Source of the DNA: Cuspidothrix issatschenkoi CHARLIE-1
GTDB taxonomy: Bacteria; Cyanobacteriota; Cyanobacteriia; Cyanobacteriales; Nostocaceae
Direction: 5' to 3'
Length of the DNA stretch: 40,277 bases
NCBI RefSeq assembly: GCF_002934005.1
Contig: NZ_PGEM01000143.1
Coordinates: 1 to 40,277, forward strand
The stretch's first letter is position 1, and each line of letters begins with the position of its first letter. The notes under the pieces are model-generated. The model saw only the letters and a program-made list of their open reading frames with translations. It did not search any database and was not told the origin of the DNA. The position numbers and the translations under genes are program-made. This document shows, in pieces, positions 1-7,963 of the stretch.

Positions 1-277
1 GATTATCAGCCGCAACATCACAGGCTAACCAAAGTTGCCAAGTCATAAGTGGTAATAGGTCGCTCCACTTTTGACACTGTTCTGGGGTACTAAGTTGTGG
101 TAGAGTCCAAACTCAAGTTGTTTAGCAAAACGATACCAGTGGTCAAGCTAATTCTATGAAGGCATAAATACTCCGAGTGATTAATGCTGCATCCATCAAG
201 TCAAACAAGGCATCTTTGGCTTTGCCCAAAATATTGTATACACTTGTGCGAAATTCTCTTAGCTGTTCTAATGGCAT
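1..277 (-). pseudogene. Broken transposase remnant, runs off the left edge
   Basis: On the minus strand an ATG at 275-277 opens a reading frame starting MPLEQLREFRTSVYNILGKA and continuing about 44 residues to a stop near 152. After a frame change the DNA encodes DHWYRFAKQLEFGLYHNL, and after another change PEQCQKWSDLLPLMTWQLWL, running off the edge. From memory of the family, these blocks resemble the N-terminus and a much later part of a transposase common in Nostocales, so a large internal piece appears deleted and at least two frameshifts are present. It cannot make an active enzyme. The family assignment rests on recalled motifs, not a search. Confidence 0.65.
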
Positions 278-322
278 TGTCAATCTGATAACTCTTTTAC
301 ATTTATCAGCATTGAACATTTT

Positions 323-356
323 GCGGTCAGTTTTACATCACTGACCGCTTTTTTTC
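323..356 (+). terminator. Rho-independent terminator hairpin
   Basis: A perfect 9-base stem, GCGGTCAGT at 323-331 and ACTGACCGC at 340-348, has an 8-base loop and is followed by a run of T at 349-355. The T-run makes it a plus-strand terminator. No intact plus-strand gene lies upstream within the window, so it probably belongs to a gene beyond the left edge or one displaced by the transposon debris. It lies downstream of priA but points against it. Confidence 0.75.
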
Positions 357-466
357 CCCAATTCTTTATCCTCTATGGTCAGTAGTCTTTTTAACTTCTC
401 TTTTCTCAGTAGTTTTAACTTATCTCTCTGTTTTTAGTCTAAACTCCAGTTTACAAATAAATGGTA

Positions 467-2935
467 TTACATTATATTTATAGGATCAACATCAATTGTT
501 AAACTGACAGAACTAGGACAAAGCGATCGCACTTCTGACCAATCTGGTAAATTAGGTAAAGCATCAGGAGCAAACTTGAGTAATATTTGCCAACGATAAC
601 GGTTAGCTACTCGTAAAATACTAGCTGGTGAGGGGCCTAATATCTCAAATCCTTCTTTATCACTCAAAAATGTGGCGATAATTTGGGCTACATTTTGGAC
701 TTGAATAGGATCTAAACTACTTAACCGCAATAAAATTAATCTCCCATAGGGAGGATAATTCAATGCTTGTCTTTGTGCTAGCTCTGCATCACAAAAAGAT
801 TGATAATCATGTTTTTGTACTGCGGCAATAATTGGATGTTCTGGCGTATAGGTTTGGATAATTACCCTACCTGGATCATCACCTCTTCCGGCTCTTCCTG
901 CAACTTGGGTGAGAGTTTGAAATGTGCGTTCATTGGCGCGATAATCGGATAAATGCAATAATCCATCCGCCGCAACTACACCTACTAAAGTAACTTGGGG
1001 TAAATCTAACCCTTTTGTTAACATTTGTGTTCCCACTAACAAATGAGCTTCACCGTTCGCAAATTTAGTGAGAAGGTTACGGTGCGCGCCTTTGGTGTTG
1101 GTAGTATCGCTATCAAAGCGAATTATTTTTAAATTGGGAAATTGCTTATTTAATTCCTGTGCTACCCGTTGAGTACCGCTACCGAAAAATTTCAAATAAG
1201 GAGAACTACATTCAGGACAATGGGGAGGATGTAACCGTCCATAGTTGCAGTAATGACAACGTAATAATTCCTGCGCTCCCGCTTCAACATGATGATAAGC
1301 TAGGGATACGTCACAGTGGGGACATTCCAACACATAACCACAACTACGACAAGACACAAAGGTACTATGTCCGCGGCGATGGATAAATAATATCCCCTGT
1401 TGTTGTTTTTCTTCTAATTTTTCCAGGGCATTTTGCAACTTTCTACTAAAAATAGACCGATTTCCCTCTTTCAATTCTTGACGCATATCCACTATTTCCA
1501 CCGGCGGTAATGGCCGGGAGTTAATGCGTTCTGGTAGTGAGAGATATTGATGATTTCGACTCACCCAACTTTCTAAAGATGGAGTTGCAGAACCTAAAAT
1601 TAGGGGACAATTTTCTAATGCGGCTCGCCATTGGGCGACAGTGCGGGCATGATAGGTAGGAATGGGAGCATCTTGTTTAAAGCTGCTATCATGTTCTTCG
1701 TCCAGGATAATTAAGCCTAGATTGGGCAAAGGTGCAAAAATGGCACTGCGCGTGCCAATGATGATTTGTGGCTCTCCTGTGAGCATTTGTCGCCAAGTGT
1801 CGTAACGTTCACCATCCGATAGGGCGCTGTGATAAACCTGGACTTTGTTACCAAATCTGGCGCGGAATCTATCCGTGAGTTGGGGTGTAAGGCCAATTTC
1901 GGGAACTAAAACGATGGCAGATTTCCCCTGTTCGACTATGGGTGATATGGCTTGCAAGTATACTTCTGTTTTGCCTGAACCTGTTACTCCGTGCAACAAT
2001 ACTTGAGCGAATCTAGTTAAGGAGTTAATAGTTTTTAAAGCGTTGTTTTGGGCTGGTGTTAAGGATTTATGATGATCTCCGATGACGGTGACACCCTGTT
2101 CTCTGCGTAAAATTTCCCTGTCTTCAATAACTATATAGCCTTTATCTACTAAAGCTTTGAGGGTGGAAGTGCTGGTACTACAAAGTTGCAATAATTCACT
2201 TTGCCACATTTCCCCTCCTTGTCGTCGCAAAACTTCGACAATTTCTTTTTGACGGGTTGTTAAATCATCATCGTGATTGTCCAAAAGGGTGACAGCTTTT
2301 TGTAATTTAGGCTGGGTGAGTCGTGGCGGTTCTAAATAATTTTCTGCTAATCCTAACCGGATTAATTCCCGAATTCCCCGATAGGCAGCTTTAACTTTTT
2401 GTTGAATGTAGTGATAACTATAATCTGCTGTTGGCGTTTTTTGTAAAAGATTGATTACTTGCTGCGCTGTAGGACTGATATAAATAGCTAGGTTTTCTTT
2501 CCCCAAGGGAGTTAAGCGGAGACGACGTTGCGATCGCCCTAATAAGCCTGGTGGTAAAGCAACGCGAATCACCTGAATTAGGGGTGTATAGTAATAAGAT
2601 GCAACTTGATTAAGTAATGTCCAGTAACCAGGGGGGAAAAATCCTTGACTGACGACATCTTCTACTTCCCGAATTTTTTCTAAAGGAATATCTACATCAG
2701 GTTGAGTCAATAAGCGAATTGCAATACCACCTACCTGTGTTGCCCCAAAGGGAACGCTTAAAATATCCCCAGGTTTGATCAATAACTGATCTGGTATTTT
2801 ATAGGTAAATATGTCCGAGCAGCCTGGACAATCTACAAGCACTTCCACCCATTGAGACAACTTTGTTTGCGATGGATATGGTCTCCCAGGTTCAGCTACA
2901 GCTATAACCGATGAATTTACACTATTACTATACAT
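467..2935 (-). CDS. priA: Primosomal protein N' (replication restart helicase PriA)
   Basis: PriA is a 3'-to-5' DNA helicase that recognises abandoned replication forks and reloads the replicative helicase. The 822-residue product has the PriA N-terminal DNA-binding region, then a superfamily 2 helicase core with Walker A GVTGSGKTE near residue 315 and a DEEH box (LDEEHDSSFKQ). A cluster of zinc-binding cysteines (CRSC, CPHC, CHYC, CPEC) lies at about residues 530-580, inserted between the helicase lobes as in the family. The C-terminal helicase motif TQVAGRAGRGDDPGRV is present. Length is normal for cyanobacterial PriA. The gene stands alone, with a long AT-rich gap upstream. No defect is seen. 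Confidence 0.97.
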   Translation of the reverse strand: MYSNSVNSSVIAVAEPGRPYPSQTKLSQWVEVLVDCPGCSDIFTYKIPDQLLIKPGDILSVPFGATQVGGIAIRLLTQPDVDIPLEKIREVEDVVSQGFFPPGYWTLLNQVASYYYTPLIQVIRVALPPGLLGRSQRRLRLTPLGKENLAIYISPTAQQVINLLQKTPTADYSYHYIQQKVKAAYRGIRELIRLGLAENYLEPPRLTQPKLQKAVTLLDNHDDDLTTRQKEIVEVLRRQGGEMWQSELLQLCSTSTSTLKALVDKGYIVIEDREILRREQGVTVIGDHHKSLTPAQNNALKTINSLTRFAQVLLHGVTGSGKTEVYLQAISPIVEQGKSAIVLVPEIGLTPQLTDRFRARFGNKVQVYHSALSDGERYDTWRQMLTGEPQIIIGTRSAIFAPLPNLGLIILDEEHDSSFKQDAPIPTYHARTVAQWRAALENCPLILGSATPSLESWVSRNHQYLSLPERINSRPLPPVEIVDMRQELKEGNRSIFSRKLQNALEKLEEKQQQGILFIHRRGHSTFVSCRSCGYVLECPHCDVSLAYHHVEAGAQELLRCHYCNYGRLHPPHCPECSSPYLKFFGSGTQRVAQELNKQFPNLKIIRFDSDTTNTKGAHRNLLTKFANGEAHLLVGTQMLTKGLDLPQVTLVGVVAADGLLHLSDYRANERTFQTLTQVAGRAGRGDDPGRVIIQTYTPEHPIIAAVQKHDYQSFCDAELAQRQALNYPPYGRLILLRLSSLDPIQVQNVAQIIATFLSDKEGFEILGPSPASILRVANRYRWQILLKFAPDALPNLPDWSEVRSLCPSSVSLTIDVDPINIM

Positions 2936-3976
2936 AACGTCTCGATTTATTAAGAACTAATTGACACAAGATACTTGATAGATTTTGTCCAAGCTCACTT
3001 AATTCTATCCTTAACTTTTACCTGATGTAAATAATATTTTACAATACTTACATAAGACATAATACTTGATAATCTATAATTTATGTAATCTACCAGACAA
3101 ATAATTGATATTTGAAAAATTAGCTGATACAAGCTATTAACCAATTTTTCTGATGTAATGGAACTATTAATTTGTCTTCTCCACCCCTCACTCTATCTTG
3201 AGAAATAGTCTTAATCCATAAGTAATCATCAGTTAGAAATATAATTAAAATTACTATCTTATCAGCATTATGACTCTTAATAACTAGTTTCTCAATAATT
3301 AAGTTAATGTTATGAATTAATTAGTAAATAGAATTAGGAAATCAGGTATAGAGTTTTTACACCCATTGATAGATATTAAATATTTCTTCAATATGAGATG
3401 CTTTTAAACGATAAATATTATCCGGATTGTAAGTTATCATTTTTGTAATTTGGATCATTTAGTAAATTCTCGGAGGAATAAATAACTCTAGTACTAAAAT
3501 GGCTTTTTATTCAAATACTCCCAGTATCCAAACCGGACAAACCTGAAAACTTTGTGAAAAATACACAAAAAATTAATATATTCCTTTCCTTCCTTAATTT
3601 ATGGGGTATAGAACAACTAACAGGCAACAAACGACAGGATTTTTTGACAAATCATTTAGGATAGATATATAGACTTGTTTATCAAATTTTTTGATATTTG
3701 TTAAAGTTGTCATCAGTGGGTTTGACATATTTGGTAATTAGGAAAAGAATGAAGAATATGTCTATTTAGCTTCTGTTAAAAGTTAGTTTTTTACTGAGGT
3801 TAAAGCCAGTAATGATTATGAGTTGCATCTAGCCAGAACTAAAAATAATGGACAAATACTGATTTACGTTCCAGAACAGGAATGATCAAAAAGAGAGGAT
3901 TTTGCTAGAGAACAAGGGTGTATTTGTCCTGAAGGGAAAACTACCAAGTCTTAAAAGAAGCTGTTGTCATTAAATT
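2936..3976. other. 1-kb AT-rich intergenic region upstream of the sigma factor
   Basis: No convincing gene is visible between the divergent priA and sigma-factor genes. The region is very AT-rich and rich in short A/T tracts, so it probably holds both promoters and perhaps a long 5' leader. At 3796-3885 an open stretch on the plus strand reads EVKASNDYELHLARTKNNGQ and ends VPEQE-stop, with no start codon. It looks like the tail of a decayed coding sequence, but I cannot name a family. No RNA gene was recognised. Confidence 0.5.
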
Positions 3977-5146
3977 ATGTACCAAACAAAGCAACCATCC
4001 CTAAAGGAAACTATGAATTTTGCTGAATTGGGAACAATGGAAATACTGGAGAATATTACTGATCATGAAGAACCATCGTTGGAAAGTTTAGATCAAGTAG
4101 TATATGAGGATGCGCTAATTGTTGAAAATTTGGAATCAGAAGAACGGAATAGCGATGACATGGCCGCAGCCCGTCCTTCGGGATACAATAAAACCGAAAA
4201 TGATGATGCTGTTGGCGCTTTTTTTAAAGAAATGGCGCGTTATCCCCTGCTCAAACCTGATGAAGAAGTAGAGTTAGCCAGACGAGTCAGATTTTTAGAA
4301 GAATTCAAAGAATTACAAGCAGCGTTAGAATTAGAACTAGGAACTCATCCCAGTAAAGTTCAAGTTGCTTCTAAGTTGGATATGACTGAAAAACAACTAG
4401 AAAGTCGCTTGTATCAGGGGAGAGTGGCTAAACGGAAAATGATTCGTTCTAATCTACGATTAGTAGTATCTATTGCTAAAAGATATCTCAATCGCGGCGT
4501 ACCCTTTCTAGATTTAATTCAAGAAGGTGCAATGGGTTTAAACCGGGCTTCGGAAAAATTCGATCCCGATAAAGGATATAAGTTTTCTACTTATGCTTAT
4601 TGGTGGATTAGACAAGCAATTACAAGAGCGATTGCTAATGATGCCCGAACTATACGCTTACCAATCCACATTGTTGAAAAACTTAATAAACTAAAAAAAG
4701 CTCAACGGGAACTTAAACAACAACTCTCTCGCAACCCAACAGAGGCCGAAATGGCCGAATCTTTGGAAATTACCGTTCACCAACTGCGTCAACTCCAACA
4801 ACTTCGCCGTCAAGCACTTTCCCTTAACCATCGTGTCGGTAAAGAGGAAGACACAGAGTTAATGGACTTGCTAGAAGACGAAGATAACCAGTCTCCTGAA
4901 GCCAAAATGAACGAAAACATGATGCGTCAGGAGATTTGGGAAGTCCTTGGAGACGTACTCACCCCACGGGAAAAAGATGTCATTTCCCTCCGCTATGGAC
5001 TCACCACCAGCGAACCCTGCACCCTGGAAGAAGTAGGTAATATGTTTAACCTTTCCCGTGAACGAGTTCGCCAAATTCAAAGTAAAGCTATGCGAAAGTT
5101 ACGTCGTCCCCACATAGCTAAACGTTTAAAAGGTTGGTTGGTATAA
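3977..5146 (+). CDS. Group 2 sigma-70 family RNA polymerase sigma factor
   Basis: This is an RpoD-related alternative sigma factor of 389 residues. After an acidic N-terminal tail of about 70 residues come region 1.2 (FFKEMARYPLLKPDEEVELA), regions 2.1-2.4 (SNLRLVVSIAKRYLNRGVPF, DLIQEG, FSTYAYWWIRQAI) and 3.0-3.1. Region 4.2 at the C-terminus (CTLEEVGNMFNLSRERVRQI) is the -35 helix-turn-helix. The lack of the long region 1.1 and the length put it in group 2 (SigB-SigE type). I cannot decide which letter, though the region 1.2 sequence differs from the usual YLQEIGR form. The start is uncertain: the ATG at 4013 has AAAGGA just upstream, while 3977 has no clear ribosome site. A short heptamer repeat tract follows the gene. 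Confidence 0.93.
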   Translation: MYQTKQPSLKETMNFAELGTMEILENITDHEEPSLESLDQVVYEDALIVENLESEERNSDDMAAARPSGYNKTENDDAVGAFFKEMARYPLLKPDEEVELARRVRFLEEFKELQAALELELGTHPSKVQVASKLDMTEKQLESRLYQGRVAKRKMIRSNLRLVVSIAKRYLNRGVPFLDLIQEGAMGLNRASEKFDPDKGYKFSTYAYWWIRQAITRAIANDARTIRLPIHIVEKLNKLKKAQRELKQQLSRNPTEAEMAESLEITVHQLRQLQQLRRQALSLNHRVGKEEDTELMDLLEDEDNQSPEAKMNENMMRQEIWEVLGDVLTPREKDVISLRYGLTTSEPCTLEEVGNMFNLSRERVRQIQSKAMRKLRRPHIAKRLKGWLV

Positions 5147-5150
5147 GTTA

Positions 5151-5250
5151 TTAGTCATTAGTCAATTGTCATTAGTCCGTTGTTCCAAAAATTCATCCAC
5201 TTGGATATAAACTATGGACTGTAGACTATAGACTAATGACTAATGACTGC
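5151..5250. repeat. Short heptamer repeats (TTAGTCA / TGACTAA)
   Basis: Between the sigma factor and the GNAT gene the heptamer TTAGTCA recurs near 5151-5178. Its complement TGACTAA recurs near 5232-5248, so the two clusters can pair. Such short tandem heptamers are typical of heterocystous cyanobacterial genomes. The right cluster includes the ATG used as the start of the next gene. Confidence 0.6.
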
Positions 5251-5734
5251 TAATACTAATTTAATCATCCGTTTTGTTGAACCTAGAGATTGCGCTATTC
5301 TGTTTGAATTGGTGCAGGGATTGGCAGAATACGAAAAATTAGCTCATACTGTAACTGGCGATGCTGAAAAACTCCATCAGCATTTATTTAGCTCACCAAA
5401 ATATATAGAAGCAATGTTAGCAGAAATTGATGGTAAAGCCGTCGGCTTTTCCATGTTTTTCCATAATTATTCTAGCTACTTAACCAAGCCAGGAATTTAT
5501 TTAGAAGATATCTATGTTATCCCCGAATATCGTCAGCAGGGTATTGGTAAAGCACTTTTAACCAAAGTTGCTCAAATAGCAGTAGAGAGGGATTGCGGAC
5601 GCTTAGAATGGAATGTTTTAGATTGGAATGTATCAGCCCAGAAATTTTATTATCGTATGGGAGCAGAAATGATAGAAGATTGGCGGATTTGTCGTGTCAC
5701 TCAAGAGAATTTAATTAAATTAGCAAATCAATAG
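5243..5734 (+). CDS. GNAT family N-acetyltransferase
   Basis: The 163-residue product is a single GNAT domain, which transfers an acetyl group from acetyl-CoA to an amine. The sequence has the expected layout: IIRFVEPRDCAILFELV at the N-terminus, YLEDIYVIPEYRQQGIGKAL as motif A with the acetyl-CoA loop (RQQGIGKA), and LEWNVLDWNVSAQKFYYRMG as motif B. The WNVLDWN..A..FY pattern resembles diamine (spermidine/spermine-type) acetyltransferases, suggesting a small amine substrate, but this is inference. The start lies inside a heptamer repeat, so the first few residues may not be conserved. It converges with another GNAT gene, separated by a hairpin repeat. Confidence 0.9.
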   Translation: MTANTNLIIRFVEPRDCAILFELVQGLAEYEKLAHTVTGDAEKLHQHLFSSPKYIEAMLAEIDGKAVGFSMFFHNYSSYLTKPGIYLEDIYVIPEYRQQGIGKALLTKVAQIAVERDCGRLEWNVLDWNVSAQKFYYRMGAEMIEDWRICRVTQENLIKLANQ

Positions 5735-5793
5735 TTGATGGTTGACTGTTGATAGGAAAATTGGTAAGTATTCAGCTAAATCTTTGATATCCA

Positions 5794-5858
5794 GATCCCC
5801 GACTTCACCAAATCAATTTATCATTTATGGACAAAATAAACAAAAGAAGTCGAGGATC
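5794..5858. repeat. Hairpin repeat between convergent genes
   Basis: GATCCCCGACTTC at 5794-5806 pairs with GAAGTCGAGGATC at 5846-5858, with one mismatch. The same arms occur at 33099-33162. It lies between two genes that face each other, so it may also help end both transcripts, but there is no clear T-run. It is a dispersed cyanobacterial repeat rather than a gene. Confidence 0.7.
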
Positions 5859-5875
5859 TTATCGTCTCAAATGAT

Positions 5876-6349
5876 TTAAAAATCTCCTAATTTTTCATAA
5901 ATATAATAAGCAGTTTCCTCCATGCCTAAAGATTGATAAGTCTTTTGAGCAACTAAATTATCCCGCTCTACATAAAGTCTAAATCCACATATTTTGAAAC
6001 CATTTTGAGGCTTTTGGGCTTCCTGTTTGACAAATTGATAAAGTTTTCTGAAAATACCTTGACGGCGAAAATCTGGATCAACGTATACACTCATAATCCA
6101 CCAATATAAACCATTACGCCAGTCACTCCATTCTGTGGTAATCATTAATGAACCCACAACTTGATGATTTTTTTGAGCGACTAAATAAAATCCCAAACTG
6201 GGGGTTTTTAATAATGTTTCTATTCCCTGAGTCATCTGATCCTCTGGGAGTTTTTTATGTTCTGTTTCATATACCAAAGCTTGATTAAATTTAACTAAAA
6301 TTTCCAAATCCTTTAATTCACCTTTACGAATTAATAAATCTTCTGGCAT
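5876..6349 (-). CDS. GNAT family N-acetyltransferase
   Basis: The 157-residue product is a one-domain acetyltransferase. The acetyl-CoA-binding motif is visible as VYVDPDFRRQGIFRKLYQFV in the middle, preceded by GLYWWIMSVYV (strand 4) and followed by FRLYVERDNLVAQKTYQSLG, the motif B helix and final strand. The ERDN..A..TY..LGM signature is typical of GNATs. The substrate cannot be told from sequence. The gene converges with the GNAT gene at 5243-5734, but the two are not close copies. A MITE begins about 60 bases upstream of its start, so its promoter lies next to inserted DNA. Confidence 0.88.
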   Translation of the reverse strand: MPEDLLIRKGELKDLEILVKFNQALVYETEHKKLPEDQMTQGIETLLKTPSLGFYLVAQKNHQVVGSLMITTEWSDWRNGLYWWIMSVYVDPDFRRQGIFRKLYQFVKQEAQKPQNGFKICGFRLYVERDNLVAQKTYQSLGMEETAYYIYEKLGDF

Positions 6350-6409
6350 TGTTATTTTCCTTTAGAAACTTAGATCCCCGGCTGTTGAGACGGAGATATT
6401 ATATGATCC

Positions 6410-6762
6410 AATAAGTAGGTGGACGTGAGATCAGAAAAATAAGTGAAGAAAAGTAAAATCGCCTCATACCATTTTTTTGTAAAGTTGCATATAATTTACC
6501 CTCCTGCTTCGTGGTCCCCCCTTACTAAGGCTACGGTGTAAATATAAGTCTAATCAAGTTGCCTAATAGGGTTTTAATGCCCCCTAACCCCCAATTCTGG
6601 GGTAATAAGAATTTTAAAGTCCCCCAAGTTTGGGGGATTGAGGGGGCGAAATAAGCATAAAAGGAAGACATACTCATGGAAAATTGGTATCAAACTTCTT
6701 CACTCTTGCCTTTTACCTCTTGCGTGCCTATAACGACAATTTTTAACACCAACCTACTTATT
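6410..6762. mobile_element. MITE-like element (outer), interrupted by a second element
   Basis: The ends form an inverted repeat: AATAAGTAGGTGG at 6410-6422 and CCAACCTACTTATT at 6749-6762. The outer sequence (about 128 bases) is split by an inner element at 6466-6690. There is no coding capacity, so this is a non-autonomous element. Its right half, from the block TTCTTCACTCTTGCC to ACCAACCTACTT, has a close relative at 16418-16512. The final bases supply part of the stop codon of the amidinotransferase gene. No clear target duplication was seen. Confidence 0.75.
6466..6690. mobile_element. Inner MITE-like element nested in the outer one
   Basis: This insert starts ATACCATTTTTTTG and ends GAAAATTGGTAT, an imperfect terminal inverted repeat. 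Inside are GGCTACGGTGTA, the shared block GTCTAATCAAGTTGCC, and two palindromes built on CCCCCAATTCTGGGG and CCCCCAAGTTTGGGGG. A second copy, inverted, lies at about 16205-16417. It has no reading frame of note. Confidence 0.75.
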
Positions 6763-7855
6763 AAAAATAAGATTGCAGTGTGCCTTTTCTTCTAATATCT
6801 AAAGTTGCACAATGGAAAGAACCACCAAAGGTATTAAAATTACGGAAATTACAAGGAATTGGTGTAAATCCCCAATCTTTTAATAATCTAATCATGGGTT
6901 CATCTTGCCTTTCAACAATTACCCTATTTTCATCAATTGATAAAACATTCATCCCTACTCCTCTACTACTCATAAACAGAGGATGATCCTCCGGTAAGGC
7001 GAATTCTTTAACTTTAATTACATCCCAACTATCGAACATATCAGGAAGGTTATCAACTTTATAAGGATGTATTAAAACTTTACCAGGAGCTAGAGGTACA
7101 AAGGTTGCATCAATGTGCATTGCTGATTGGTCTTTGAATTTCAGTTCATGAATTCTATACTCATCACCTAAACATCTTCGCATCCATTCAATGCCAAACT
7201 GATTGGTAACTTGACTTTGTTGTACAAAGATATCTCTACCACATCTACTAAATTCAGCCGCATCAAATACAGGTTCAAATTCGGTTAGTGAAGAGTTAAA
7301 TGGTGCATCTTTATCTGCTTCTTCATATTGATAGTTATATAGTTCATCACGCAGTTCTGGTTTAGGTGCAGGCAGCCATTGCGCGCCCGCATGAAAATAC
7401 TCTTTAATTAGGGAACGATAGGCATTAATTTCAAAGAATCTAGACCGCCAAGGCATGGGTGCTTCTATCAGTTTGTCACCTACTACAATCATCACATCTC
7501 TGGGCATTGCCCCATAAAGACCACTGGGACTTTGCCAGTCGGGAGTTCCATAAGGAAGAGAATAATTTACGGCATCGGGACGACGAACTTTAACACCTTC
7601 TGCTTCTAAAATGTGAACAAGTTCCTCTAAGTCCTTTTCTCCAGCTTTAATTAACTCTTCGGGAAATAATTTACCCCCATAGGTACGGAATAGATCCCAA
7701 TAACGCTGTGGCATAGTGGCTTTAACTGTGATATGCCAAGGTGGTATTATTGCACCATCTAATCGTCCCACAATTACTTCTTCTAATAGGTCCCATTCGT
7801 TGAATGAGTTAACAACTGATGTTACTGATGCGGTTGATTGCTGATTAAATGTCAT
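6761..7855 (-). CDS. Amidinotransferase of the arginine:glycine amidinotransferase (AGAT) family
   Basis: Enzymes of this family move the amidino group from arginine to an amine; the classic product is guanidinoacetate. The 364-residue protein resembles animal AGAT (as recalled) over its full length, including NEWDLLEEVIVGR near the start, MPRDVMIVVGDKLIEAPMPW, and the end RRKGTLQSYF. The catalytic triad fits: Asp198 (FDAAEF), His247 (MHIDATF) and Cys349 (FHCATLD), with Met246 before the His as in AGAT. Related cyanobacterial enzymes (CyrA, SxtG) start toxin pathways, but no polyketide synthase or other toxin gene is near. A DMT exporter starts 108 bases away on the other strand, suggesting export of a guanidino compound (inference). 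The stop codon overlaps the end of a MITE. The acceptor substrate is unknown. Confidence 0.93.
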   Translation of the reverse strand: MTFNQQSTASVTSVVNSFNEWDLLEEVIVGRLDGAIIPPWHITVKATMPQRYWDLFRTYGGKLFPEELIKAGEKDLEELVHILEAEGVKVRRPDAVNYSLPYGTPDWQSPSGLYGAMPRDVMIVVGDKLIEAPMPWRSRFFEINAYRSLIKEYFHAGAQWLPAPKPELRDELYNYQYEEADKDAPFNSSLTEFEPVFDAAEFSRCGRDIFVQQSQVTNQFGIEWMRRCLGDEYRIHELKFKDQSAMHIDATFVPLAPGKVLIHPYKVDNLPDMFDSWDVIKVKEFALPEDHPLFMSSRGVGMNVLSIDENRVIVERQDEPMIRLLKDWGFTPIPCNFRNFNTFGGSFHCATLDIRRKGTLQSYF

Positions 7856-7878
7856 ATTTATTTGAAGTTGAGAACAAA

Positions 7879-7900
7879 GTATAGTTTCTGAAAGCTATAC
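7879..7900. promoter_or_regulatory. Candidate operator in a divergent promoter region
   Basis: GTATAG at 7879-7884 and CTATAC at 7895-7900 form an inverted repeat with a 10-base spacer, extended by TTTC/GAAA. It lies in the 108-base gap between the divergent amidinotransferase and exporter genes, where one regulator could control both. No regulator gene is adjacent. This is a candidate from position and symmetry only. Confidence 0.35.
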
Positions 7901-7963
7901 AAGTGAATATTCAGATATATTATGGTATTATAGAACACGGAATCAAGATATACACTTTTAATA

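Noticed and set aside
6761-7855. Cylindrospermopsin (cyrA) or saxitoxin (sxtG) gene cluster
   Set aside because: Only the amidinotransferase is present; no polyketide synthase, sulfotransferase or other cluster genes lie in the flanking DNA, and the sequence follows the general AGAT pattern.
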